Assembly: GCF_026239675.1 (NCBI RefSeq)
Contig: NZ_JAPIVQ010000002.1
Coordinates: forward strand, 186,001 to 250,000
DNA length: 64,000 bases
Reading direction: 5' to 3'
Source of the DNA: Pedobacter sp. PLR
GTDB taxonomy: Bacteria > Bacteroidota > Bacteroidia > Sphingobacteriales > Sphingobacteriaceae
How positions within the stretch are numbered: position 1 is the first letter of the stretch; each line of letters opens with the position of its first letter. A program made the translations under genes and the position numbers. A model generated the notes under the pieces. That model saw nothing but the letters and a program-made list of their open reading frames with translations. It was not told where the DNA came from and searched no databases. Shown here piece by piece: positions 16,829-25,629 of the stretch.

Positions 16829-19800
16829 ATGTATAAAAATTATACCAGATTTGTGTGTATGCCTCCCGGCTATAACACGAAGTTCTTATTAGTCATGAAA
16901 TTAACAGTAGTTTTTTTACTGGTTACCCTTTTTCAGGTGAACGCTGCTTCTTTCGGGCAGACGATTACTTTGAAGGAGTCCAATGTGACCTTCGAAAAGT
17001 TGTTTAAAGAGATTAGAAAGCAGACCGGATACGATGTTTTATTGTCTACCAATAAAATAAAAAGTACCACCAGGGTAAATGCCAACTTTTATCAAACTGA
17101 GGTAGATGAAGTGATGAAGACCATTCTTTCGGGAAAGGACCTTACCTTCTCTATTGAAGACAAAACAATCTTGATTACCCCTAAACCAAAGACTTTGTTC
17201 GATCGGATTTCGGATTATATGGCCGTGATTACAGTTACCGGAAAGGTGAAAGACAAGCAGGGCAGAGCGATGCCAGGTGTTAGTGTGCGTGAAAAGGGAA
17301 ACCCGAAAAATGCAGTCTCTACCAACGGAGATGGGGAATTTTCTATCAAAGTGGATGGAAAAGCAAGCTTAACCTTTAATTCTATCGGTTATAAAATGGT
17401 AGAACGTGCAGTTAATGACTCCAAAACCATGAACATTACCATAGAGGAAGATGCCAATCAGCTGAATGAGGTAAATGTGGTGTCTACAGGTTACCAGGTA
17501 CTGGATCGTAGGTTATTTACCGGTGCTGCGGTGACTTTGAAAGCCTCGGAAATTGAACGTCCGGGGGTTGCCGATATCAGTCGTATGCTGGAAGGCCAGG
17601 CTGCTGGTGTGACGGTGCAGAACGTTTCCGGAACATTTGGAGCTGCGCCAAAAATCAGGGTGCGTGGAGCAACCTCTCTTTCCGGAGACAATAAGCCACT
17701 TTGGGTAGTCGATGGGATTATTCTGGAAGATGTAGTCAATATTTCCAATGAAGCATTGTCTACCGGAGATGCAAGTACTTTGCTGGGTTCTTCTGTAGCA
17801 GGCCTCAATCCGGATGATATTGAAAGTTTCAATATCCTGAAAGATGCCGCTGCAACAGCCATGTATGGTGCTCGTGCCATGAACGGGGTAATCGTTGTGA
17901 CTACTAAAAAAGGTAGAAAAACAGATGGTGCACCAAGAATTAGTTATACCGGTAATTTTACCACTTATTCTAAACCAAGTTATAATCAGACGGATATTTT
18001 AAACTCTGAGGAACAGATGGGCGTTTTGGTAGAGTACCTGAATAAAGGTGCTTACCAGGTACCAGGCTCTTCAAGAGGTAAAGATGGTGGGGTGTTTTTC
18101 AAAATGTACAATGAATTGTATAATTATAATGCGGCTACCAATACCTTTGCTTTGCGTTTTGATGCACCAAGTCAGAGTGCCTTCCTGACCAGATATGCCA
18201 ATGCCAATACCGATTGGTTTGATGTTTTGTTTAAAAATTCTTTACAACAGGAACATTCCCTGAGTGTGAATTCAGGAACAGAGAAATTACAGACTTACGC
18301 CTCTACCTCTTTCCTTCATGACGCAGGGCAGACGCTTGGAAATGGCGTAGACCGTTTTACCGGTAACTACAGGGTAAATTTCAATACCAGTGATAAGTTA
18401 AGCTTCGAATTCCTGACTACCGGTTCTGTCCGTAATCAGAAAGCTCCGGGTGGTTCAACTGTTCAGGAATCAGATCCTGTTTATGGAAGTTACTACAGGA
18501 ACTTTGACATCAATCCTTTCAGCTATGCCAGGAATACCAGCAGAATGTTGACGCCTTATGATGAAAACGGAAACCTGGAATTCTTTACCAGAAACTATGC
18601 ACCTTTCAATATCCTGAATGAGATTGAGAATAACTACCTGAAGTTAGGAATGATCGATTTAAAAGTTCAGGCAGGATTGAAGTACAAGATTCTTCCAAGC
18701 TTAACGTATGCGATCAATACTTCTTATCGTTTTGCAAGAACGGAAACACAGAATAATATCCTGGAGAAATCCAATCAGGTGCAGGCTTTTAGATCTGGTG
18801 GGGATGCAACAAGTGTAGGGGAGAATGAGAATTTATACAAGAATCCGGATAATCCAACAGGATTAAGGACAAGTCTTTTGCCTAGTGGTGGTTTCTACAA
18901 TATTTCAGGAAACAACCTGACCAATTATTATTTCAGACATGACCTGGTTTATGATACCAAATTCACGGAAGATCATTTGGTAAACGTGTTCGGATCAATG
19001 GAAGTACGTTATGTGGACAGACAAACTCAATTTTTTGATGGGGTAGGTTACCAATATCAAAACGGTGGTTTGGTAAGTCCGAATTACATGTATTTCAAAG
19101 AAGCGGGTGAATCTGGTCAGCCTTATTTCGGGATGGCCAAAGGTTATGACCGTTTTGTTGCCTATATGTTGAGGGCTGCTTACTCGTATAAAGGGAAATA
19201 CAGCTTCAACGCAACCACCCGTTATGACGGTTCTAATAAAATGGGAAAAAGTACTACTGCACGCTGGTTGCCTACCTGGAACGTTTCAGGTGCCTGGAAC
19301 ATCGATCAGGAGTCTTTCTGGCCAAAGAATGAATGGCTTTCCTCTGCTGTATTGCGTGGGTCTTATGGTCTGACCGCAAGTATCGGAAGTGCAACCAATT
19401 CATTGGCTGTGTTCTATGATCAGATTTCCAGAAGAGCGGCATTGAATGATCAGGAAGTGCAGACTTACATTTCAGATTTACAGAATACAGAGTTGACCTG
19501 GGAAAAATCTTATGATGCAAACATTGGTTTGGATTTGAGATTTTTAAACAGCCGTGTAGGCTTAACAGTAGATGTGTATAACCGTAACATCTATGATTTG
19601 ATTGGTGATTTAAAAACATCAGGTATTGGTGGACAATCACAGAAAAAGGCCAATTATGGTAAGATGTCCAGTAAAGGACTAGAGTTTTCGATTGTTGGAA
19701 AACCGGTTGTTGGTAAAGACTTTCAATGGACTACAAACTTCAATATTGCCTTTAATAAGAATAAAATTGACGAATTGGATGTGGCACCAAACATCTGGAG

Positions 19801-20524
19801 AGCAGTTTCTGCTACCGGTGGTGCTGTGCTGGGTTATCCGCAAAGAGGTTTATTCTCTGTACGCTTTGCAGGATTGAATCCTGAATATGGTTACCCAACA
19901 TTTTATGGGGAAGATGGTGAGCCAACGACCTATGTGAATTTACAAGGGGATGATATTAGTATGTTGAAATATGAAGGTCCTACAGATCCGACTACTACCG
20001 GTGGATTCTTCAATCAATTCAAGTATAAAAACTTTACCCTGGGTGCCTTAATGACTTTCTCAGCAGGTAATGTATTGCGATTGACACCAACTATTGCTTC
20101 TGAATATTCGGATATGACCACTTTAACAAGGGATATATTGAACAGATGGGTGATGCCTGGCGATGAACGCTTTACTTCTATTCCTGCTTTGCTGGATCCA
20201 CTTACTGCAAAATCAATCGTGAGTTCATCAGGTGGAACGGTTGATGCCAGATACCCTTATAATGTCTACAATTATTCTACAGAAAGGGTAGTTAAAGGGG
20301 ATTATATCAAGCTGAAACAGATCTCTCTTGGTTATTCACTTCCAAGAAGCCTGTATTCTAAACTGGGGATGTCCGGAGCTTCGCTAACCTTTGCTTCCAA
20401 TAATTTATTGGTATTGTATTCAGATAAACGATTGAATGGGGAAGATCCTGAATTCTTCAATACCGGAGGGGTAGCTCTACCTGTGCCTACACAATATACC
20501 TTGTCATTAAAAATGGGCTTTTAA
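16829..20524 (+). CDS. SusC/RagA-type TonB-dependent transporter with STN domain
   Basis: A 1231-residue outer-membrane receptor. After a signal sequence (MKLTVVFLLVTLFQVNAASFG before Q, about residues 23-44) comes an STN domain (about 48-118: LKESNVTFEKLFKEIRKQTG and onward) that contacts FecR in signalling receptors. Next is a carboxypeptidase-regulatory-like domain (TGKVKDKQGRAMPGVSVREK, about 135-215), the TonB plug (RMLEGQAAGVTVQN through MNGVIVVTTKKGRK, about 250-365) and a long barrel ending in KMGF. The final aromatic residue is typical of outer-membrane barrels. It imports a nutrient together with the SusD lipoprotein that follows 10 bases later; the substrate is unknown. An in-frame ATG at 16895 is an alternative start. 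Confidence 0.95.
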   Translation: MYKNYTRFVCMPPGYNTKFLLVMKLTVVFLLVTLFQVNAASFGQTITLKESNVTFEKLFKEIRKQTGYDVLLSTNKIKSTTRVNANFYQTEVDEVMKTILSGKDLTFSIEDKTILITPKPKTLFDRISDYMAVITVTGKVKDKQGRAMPGVSVREKGNPKNAVSTNGDGEFSIKVDGKASLTFNSIGYKMVERAVNDSKTMNITIEEDANQLNEVNVVSTGYQVLDRRLFTGAAVTLKASEIERPGVADISRMLEGQAAGVTVQNVSGTFGAAPKIRVRGATSLSGDNKPLWVVDGIILEDVVNISNEALSTGDASTLLGSSVAGLNPDDIESFNILKDAAATAMYGARAMNGVIVVTTKKGRKTDGAPRISYTGNFTTYSKPSYNQTDILNSEEQMGVLVEYLNKGAYQVPGSSRGKDGGVFFKMYNELYNYNAATNTFALRFDAPSQSAFLTRYANANTDWFDVLFKNSLQQEHSLSVNSGTEKLQTYASTSFLHDAGQTLGNGVDRFTGNYRVNFNTSDKLSFEFLTTGSVRNQKAPGGSTVQESDPVYGSYYRNFDINPFSYARNTSRMLTPYDENGNLEFFTRNYAPFNILNEIENNYLKLGMIDLKVQAGLKYKILPSLTYAINTSYRFARTETQNNILEKSNQVQAFRSGGDATSVGENENLYKNPDNPTGLRTSLLPSGGFYNISGNNLTNYYFRHDLVYDTKFTEDHLVNVFGSMEVRYVDRQTQFFDGVGYQYQNGGLVSPNYMYFKEAGESGQPYFGMAKGYDRFVAYMLRAAYSYKGKYSFNATTRYDGSNKMGKSTTARWLPTWNVSGAWNIDQESFWPKNEWLSSAVLRGSYGLTASIGSATNSLAVFYDQISRRAALNDQEVQTYISDLQNTELTWEKSYDANIGLDLRFLNSRVGLTVDVYNRNIYDLIGDLKTSGIGGQSQKKANYGKMSSKGLEFSIVGKPVVGKDFQWTTNFNIAFNKNKIDELDVAPNIWRAVSATGGAVLGYPQRGLFSVRFAGLNPEYGYPTFYGEDGEPTTYVNLQGDDISMLKYEGPTDPTTTGGFFNQFKYKNFTLGALMTFSAGNVLRLTPTIASEYSDMTTLTRDILNRWVMPGDERFTSIPALLDPLTAKSIVSSSGGTVDARYPYNVYNYSTERVVKGDYIKLKQISLGYSLPRSLYSKLGMSGASLTFASNNLLVLYSDKRLNGEDPEFFNTGGVALPVPTQYTLSLKMGF

Positions 20525-20534
20525 AAGAAAAATT

Positions 20535-21995
20535 ATGAAATTTAATAAAATAGCATTTATTCTATCCGGAGCTGCTCTTTTAGTTACTTCTCAATCTTGT
20601 AAGAAGTATTTAGATACCAATCCTGACAATAGAACCGAAATAAATACCGTTGAAAAAGTAGCGCAGTTGGTGGCTACCGCTTATCCAACAGCAGATTACC
20701 TGACCTTTGCGGAGGCCGCTTCAGACAATACCGAGGAAAAATCTCCGGGAGTGGGTAGTTTAAATCAGGAATTTGATGTTCCTTATTACTGGCAGGATCT
20801 TCCGGGTACCGGAACCAATTCTTCCGGCAATTACTGGAATGGTTGTTATGAGGCTATCGCGGCTGCCAATCAGGCACTGGAAAGCATTGAGCAAGGAAAC
20901 TTTGGAAATGCAGTGCTTCCTTATAAAGGAGAAGCTTTAGTTGCCCGTGCTTACGCCCATTTTATGCTGGCTGTATTTTTTGCGAAACCTTATGAAAAAG
21001 GAGGCTCAAATAATTCACCGGGTATCCCCTATGTAACGACTTCGGAAATAGTTGCCCTGAAGCAATATGCGCGTGGTACGGTACAGGAAACTTATGATAA
21101 GATCGAAAAGGATCTTCTTGAGGGCCTTCCATTGCTTTCACCTTCTGCTTATTCCGTACCTAAATATCACTTTACACCTGCGGCTGCAAATGCTTTTGCT
21201 TCTCGTTTTTACACCTTTAAAGCGGATTGGGAGAAAGTGATTAAGTACTCCACTTTAACGGCACCGGGTGGTGATTTCATCAATAGTATGCGTCCGGTTT
21301 CTACCACGCTTAATGTGATGAGCAACCCCGATCACCAACAAAACTATACCAAGTCTAACCAGAGAACAGCACTGTTGCTGGGCAATTGCTACAGTACGCA
21401 CCATTATCAAACCAGTCCACGTCATGGTTTTGGGGTTAAAATGGCCTTAATGTTTACTGGTGCAAACATCACCGGAAAACTCCTGACCAATAAAGTGTAC
21501 CAATGGAGTGCAGGTAATTATGGTACCCTTAAATATTCGGGTTACTTCTTTTATACCGGGCCGGGGATTGGATTCCCATACCTGGTGATGCCTTTGCTTA
21601 CTGCGGATGAATCTCTGATGAACAGAGCGGAGGCATATGTGCAATTGGGTCAATTTGACCTGGCTTTAAAGGATATCAATGATTTCTTAAGTGTTCGGGT
21701 TCTGGCTTTTAACCCTGCTAGTAACGGGGTGACTTTAGATAAGCTTAAGGAATTTTATGGAATTGCTGATCCTAAAGAAGGATTGATTAAAGTGATCCTG
21801 GATTCTAAAAAAGCAGAGTTTTTGGAAGAAGGTATCCGATGGATGGATATTGTGCGTCACCGTTTAACCGTGAAACATAATGTATTCAATGGTCCAACAG
21901 AAGCCTGGATTGAATTGAAGCCAGAAGATCCACGTAGGTTGTTCCAATTGCCGAATGAAGTAAAATTAGCAGGTATTGAATTAAACCCAAGATAG
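20535..21995 (+). CDS. SusD/RagB-family nutrient-binding lipoprotein
   Basis: A 486-residue surface lipoprotein: signal peptide with lipobox ending TSQSC (C22), then KKYLDTNPDNRTEI, the usual SusD start. Helical TPR-like segments (YKGEALVARAYAHFMLAVFF, then ALKQYARGTVQETYDKI) and the C-terminal SusD segment (EEGIRWMDIVRH, then PEDPRRLFQLPNE) are clear. It caps the SusC barrel and binds the substrate. It follows susC by 10 bases and precedes the metallohydrolase gene by 8, so all four downstream genes look like one operon. Confidence 0.94.
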   Translation: MKFNKIAFILSGAALLVTSQSCKKYLDTNPDNRTEINTVEKVAQLVATAYPTADYLTFAEAASDNTEEKSPGVGSLNQEFDVPYYWQDLPGTGTNSSGNYWNGCYEAIAAANQALESIEQGNFGNAVLPYKGEALVARAYAHFMLAVFFAKPYEKGGSNNSPGIPYVTTSEIVALKQYARGTVQETYDKIEKDLLEGLPLLSPSAYSVPKYHFTPAAANAFASRFYTFKADWEKVIKYSTLTAPGGDFINSMRPVSTTLNVMSNPDHQQNYTKSNQRTALLLGNCYSTHHYQTSPRHGFGVKMALMFTGANITGKLLTNKVYQWSAGNYGTLKYSGYFFYTGPGIGFPYLVMPLLTADESLMNRAEAYVQLGQFDLALKDINDFLSVRVLAFNPASNGVTLDKLKEFYGIADPKEGLIKVILDSKKAEFLEEGIRWMDIVRHRLTVKHNVFNGPTEAWIELKPEDPRRLFQLPNEVKLAGIELNPR

Positions 21996-22003
21996 ATAAG
22001 ATT

Positions 22004-23395
22004 ATGAAAAATATTTATAAGACGCTGGTGGTAATGGGTTTGTTTGTTGCCGTATCATCGTGTCGTAAAACAGAAACTTTAGATGTTGATTTCAACAAAT
22101 ATAATTTAGATCAGCCAAAGGATGATAGTGAGTTGGGTCAATGGTTAACCAAAACATTCCTTGATCCTTACAACATGAATGTGGTTTACAGGTACAACAG
22201 GTATTATTATGGGGAACCTGCGGCTGATGTTGCTCCTTTGAAGGCTGAGAATGTGAGGCCAATGATGCAAACGGTATTGGATGGATTTATTAAGCCATAT
22301 ACTAAAATTGCCGGTTTGCCATTTGTTCAAAAAACAAATCCTAAAGAATGGGTTTTGTATGGCTCGCCTTTATACCAGACGGATGGATCAGCGATTGCCG
22401 GGACTGCCTCCGGTGGTAGAAGAATTACCCTTTATGGCTTAAATAATTACAGTACCGATTATGGTTTTACAAAGACCAGAATGTTTATCATTCACCATGA
22501 ATTTACGCACATTCTGAATCAGCTTGTTGCTATTCCTGTTGATTTTGAAGGCATTTCTGAAGGTACCTATAAACAGCCATGGAACTCTACCAGTGCTGCT
22601 GTGGCCAAATCAAATGGTTTCTTAGGGAGTTATGCGAGTGGTAGCCCAACAGAAGACTATGCAGAAACGGTCGCTACTTTGTTGGTGAGCGGTCAGTCTT
22701 ACTATGATGATTATACCAATACAGCGCCAAATGATAAAGCGAAGTTAAGGTTGAAACAAAAAGCACTGAATGCAGTGAATTACTTTAATACGGCACTGAA
22801 TGTTGATTTCAGAAGTTTACAAAGGGAGATTCAGGATTATATGCAAAATGAAATTAAAGATCCTACGCTTTCTTTTCCTTATTGGATGAGTAAGAATCTG
22901 TATAAAACCATGACCATCAATCTGGAAGATCCCTTGTATACGGCTAATGGGGTTTCCGAAGATTTTAGAGTGCCTTATGAGCAACTGAAAGACGCGATTT
23001 TGAAATTCAATGGTACAGTTAAGTATCACCTGGATAACATCACCCTTAGATTTTCATCAGCCACTGCTTTAACTGTTCGTCTGGCGATTAGCCCGGCTGC
23101 GGGAGGAGGACAACTTTTTGCAGATTATACGTTTTCGTATACGGTGAATCCAACAACCGGTGCAGTAGTATTTACTAAAATTGCTCAGGCAGGTACGGCA
23201 GATTATTATGCTAATGCGGCAGTTTTTGCAACCGCATTTGGCAGTAGTATTCAGGCTTATTTAACGGGTAAAACCTTTATCGGAGCGTGGATGCCGAAGA
23301 ATATTAATGGAGGTTCTTATGCAGATTTCGGACGTCTTTATGTGAAAGATAATCCAGGGAATTATTTTTATGGGTCATTAGGTCAAACCTTATAA
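22004..23395 (+). CDS. Substrate-import-associated zinc metallohydrolase lipoprotein
   Basis: A 463-residue lipoprotein (lipobox VAVSSC, C20). The zinc-peptidase signature HEFTH with following ILNQ lies around residues 164-172 (IIHHEFTHILNQ), and EDYAETVATLL about 50 residues later can supply the third ligand glutamate. This is the pattern of the TIGR04549 family, found beside SusC/SusD pairs. I infer that it cuts a peptide or modified substrate at the surface before import. The C-terminal 150 residues form a beta-rich domain without a recognised name. Confidence 0.85.
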   Translation: MKNIYKTLVVMGLFVAVSSCRKTETLDVDFNKYNLDQPKDDSELGQWLTKTFLDPYNMNVVYRYNRYYYGEPAADVAPLKAENVRPMMQTVLDGFIKPYTKIAGLPFVQKTNPKEWVLYGSPLYQTDGSAIAGTASGGRRITLYGLNNYSTDYGFTKTRMFIIHHEFTHILNQLVAIPVDFEGISEGTYKQPWNSTSAAVAKSNGFLGSYASGSPTEDYAETVATLLVSGQSYYDDYTNTAPNDKAKLRLKQKALNAVNYFNTALNVDFRSLQREIQDYMQNEIKDPTLSFPYWMSKNLYKTMTINLEDPLYTANGVSEDFRVPYEQLKDAILKFNGTVKYHLDNITLRFSSATALTVRLAISPAAGGGQLFADYTFSYTVNPTTGAVVFTKIAQAGTADYYANAAVFATAFGSSIQAYLTGKTFIGAWMPKNINGGSYADFGRLYVKDNPGNYFYGSLGQTL

Positions 23396-23405
23396 TTAGA
23401 AGAAA

Positions 23406-24731
23406 ATGAAAAAATTAATATATTTATTTGTTGCCATTTTAATGTTTTCCTCCTGCAAGAAATCAAACTACGTTCCTAAGTTTGATGAACCACCGGAAAT
23501 TAGGGTAGGGAAGCAAATCGCTTTAGTACGGGAGGCGCTGACGGCTGCTCCAAATGGATGGATCGCAACCTTGCCAACAGGTGCAGGCGGTGGCTACGGT
23601 TTTCACATGAGCTTTGATGACAAAGAGGTGTTAACCAGTTATGCAGATTTAACCGACGTCAGTTCCCGCAAGGAAATTGTTTCTACGTACCGGATTAAAC
23701 AAGATGCCGGGATAGACCTGGTTTTTGATACCTACACTTATTTAACCTGGTTAAATGACCCTGATCCTTCCACCTACGGCGGTGCTGCAAAAACGGGTTT
23801 TAAAAGTGATGTAGACTTTATCTTTAAACGCATTAGCGGAGATAGTATCTTATTTACAGGTAAAAGATACCGCCAGACGCTGATTTTAGTGAAGGCTACT
23901 GCAGTGGAGAAAACAAGCTATCAAACGGGTGGTTATAAAGCCGCAATTGATAAGTTGAAAGCATTTCTTGTGGACAATCAAAATCCTTACATAGAGATCG
24001 GGGCTTTAAAAGCAGGTCTTTCTTTAGGCAATACATCAAAGATGATCAACCTTACGGGAGAGAAGACCGATGGAACTATAAATTCGCAAACGGGTGTGTT
24101 TGCCTATACTTTGTATGGTGCAGATATTTTGGCCGGCGGTTTTTCTTACGAGGGCGTAACCTTTGTCAGGCTGGGCTGGAAAGATGCTAATACCCTGGCA
24201 TTATACGATCAGGCAGGTAAGGAGTATCTGGTGAAAAATTCGGCGCTGCCATTGCTTACCCTGGATCAGTTATGGGGATCGAAATTTAGCGGAATGTATT
24301 CCGACTATAAAACCATTAATCCAGGAACTACTGCCCCTGGTGCTGATATCCTGAATTACTTCTATACGAATTTAACCGTACCAGCAGTAATTGGTATTGG
24401 TGCCACATTTAACTATGGAGATCTTACTTTTGCATGGGATGTTAACAACAAGAAGTTAACATTGAATGCCTTCGTCAGCCAGAATGGTGGATCGTCCGGA
24501 TGGAGTACAAGCACAATTTACAACTATACAAGAGATGCCAGCGGGGTGTATACCTTTACCCTTAGTGCAGCACCTACCGGTGGTTATGCAATCAATCTAC
24601 AGTCCAGGTTACATAATTTCATTTTATCGAACAAGATTACGTTTGATTATTCTTTAAGTGGGAATAGCTTGTTTGCGAAAATGTCTAGTGTAACCAATCC
24701 TTCGATTGTAATGACTTTCGAATTGTACTAA
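23406..24731 (+). CDS. DUF4302 family lipoprotein
   Basis: A 441-residue lipoprotein (MKKLIYLFVAILMFSSC, C17). The start of the mature part (EIRVGKQIALVREALTAAPNGW, and GGYGFHMSFDDKEVLTSYAD) is the DUF4302 pattern; the domain is known from SusCD-metallohydrolase loci and has no assigned function. It is probably surface-exposed and an accessory substrate binder. It is the last gene of the operon, 10 bases after the metallohydrolase, and a strong terminator follows. Confidence 0.8.
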   Translation: MKKLIYLFVAILMFSSCKKSNYVPKFDEPPEIRVGKQIALVREALTAAPNGWIATLPTGAGGGYGFHMSFDDKEVLTSYADLTDVSSRKEIVSTYRIKQDAGIDLVFDTYTYLTWLNDPDPSTYGGAAKTGFKSDVDFIFKRISGDSILFTGKRYRQTLILVKATAVEKTSYQTGGYKAAIDKLKAFLVDNQNPYIEIGALKAGLSLGNTSKMINLTGEKTDGTINSQTGVFAYTLYGADILAGGFSYEGVTFVRLGWKDANTLALYDQAGKEYLVKNSALPLLTLDQLWGSKFSGMYSDYKTINPGTTAPGADILNYFYTNLTVPAVIGIGATFNYGDLTFAWDVNNKKLTLNAFVSQNGGSSGWSTSTIYNYTRDASGVYTFTLSAAPTGGYAINLQSRLHNFILSNKITFDYSLSGNSLFAKMSSVTNPSIVMTFELY

Positions 24732-24752
24732 AAGAAAGATTTTTAAATGGTA

Positions 24753-24787
24753 AAGAACCCGCATTAAGTCATTTGATGCGGGTTCTT
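24753..24787 (+). terminator. Terminator of the SusCD operon
   Basis: A perfect 12-bp stem (AAGAACCCGCAT with its complement) and an 11-base loop, 21 bases after the DUF4302 stop. Confidence 0.85.
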
Positions 24788-24804
24788 CTATAAATCATAA
24801 CCAG

Positions 24805-25410
24805 ATGAATTTAGAGAAATTAAGTACTGCTGTGTCTCCTGAATCCAGGGAGATGATCGGCATAAAATCAAATGCCGTTGCCAGGAGAATTAAGAAAAGT
24901 TATACGTATGGAATTTACTTTTGTAGTGTTTATTTGTTGATTTTCCTGAGCCTGAGGTGGGCAGAGAAAAAGGCTGCCTTTTTTGAAAACCTTATGGTGC
25001 CAAATGTGATGCTGATGGCTTTATTACTGCTGACGTTAGCGGTCTTACTGCTGGCAAGAAGGATGATGCTGAAGGTTAATTACAAATCAGGTACATTGAA
25101 TGATCTGGAGCAAACAATTGGCTATTATGCTTTGGTAAGTGGCTTCATAAAATGGTGTGTTCTTATTGGTCTGACTGGTATTGCTGTCGTTTTGCCTGCT
25201 GTTCATTTGCTGGATAACATGTCCAGATTTGGCAACATATGGGGGGTGTTTCAATCGTATGGGATGTTGATGTTCCTGTTGGGCTTTTGGTTTCTGGCGG
25301 AAAAGTTTGGTTTATTTAAGTTTAAAAATTGGTATAGTGTGAAAGAGGCGAGACAGCAATTAGCGGAACTTCGTTCACAGGAAGCCGGGTTTAAAGTTAA
25401 GTCGGTATAG
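24805..25410 (+). CDS. Small polytopic membrane protein, unknown function
   Basis: 201 residues with four likely membrane helices: about 34-51 (GIYFCSVYLLIFLSLRW), 65-90 (VMLMALLLLTLAVLLLARRM), 105-135 (YALVSGFIKWCVLIGLTGIA) and 150-170 (YGMLMFLLGFWFLAEKFG). Both ends are charged and probably cytoplasmic. No family was recognised. The terminator 18 bases upstream means it needs its own promoter or read-through, so it is not clearly part of the uptake locus. Confidence 0.7.
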   Translation: MNLEKLSTAVSPESREMIGIKSNAVARRIKKSYTYGIYFCSVYLLIFLSLRWAEKKAAFFENLMVPNVMLMALLLLTLAVLLLARRMMLKVNYKSGTLNDLEQTIGYYALVSGFIKWCVLIGLTGIAVVLPAVHLLDNMSRFGNIWGVFQSYGMLMFLLGFWFLAEKFGLFKFKNWYSVKEARQQLAELRSQEAGFKVKSV

Positions 25411-25629
25411 TTACACTATTGTTAGCTAGTTGTTTATGGCGTATTTCCTGCCTCTTATATTGATTGTTAAAGATTTATAAATAAAATGGCGATGCTAAAG
25501 CAAATTACAGGATATTTTGTAATTTTAGCGCCCGATGACTGCCATTCTGACTTATAGTTTGATATGGCCTGGTTGTTGTAAAATGTACGTTTTTCAATTA
25601 GTAATAAACAATAAACACAAACATAAAAG

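Noticed and set aside
19272..19640. A 122-codon minus-strand frame inside susC
   Set aside because: Antisense shadow of the transporter's barrel region.
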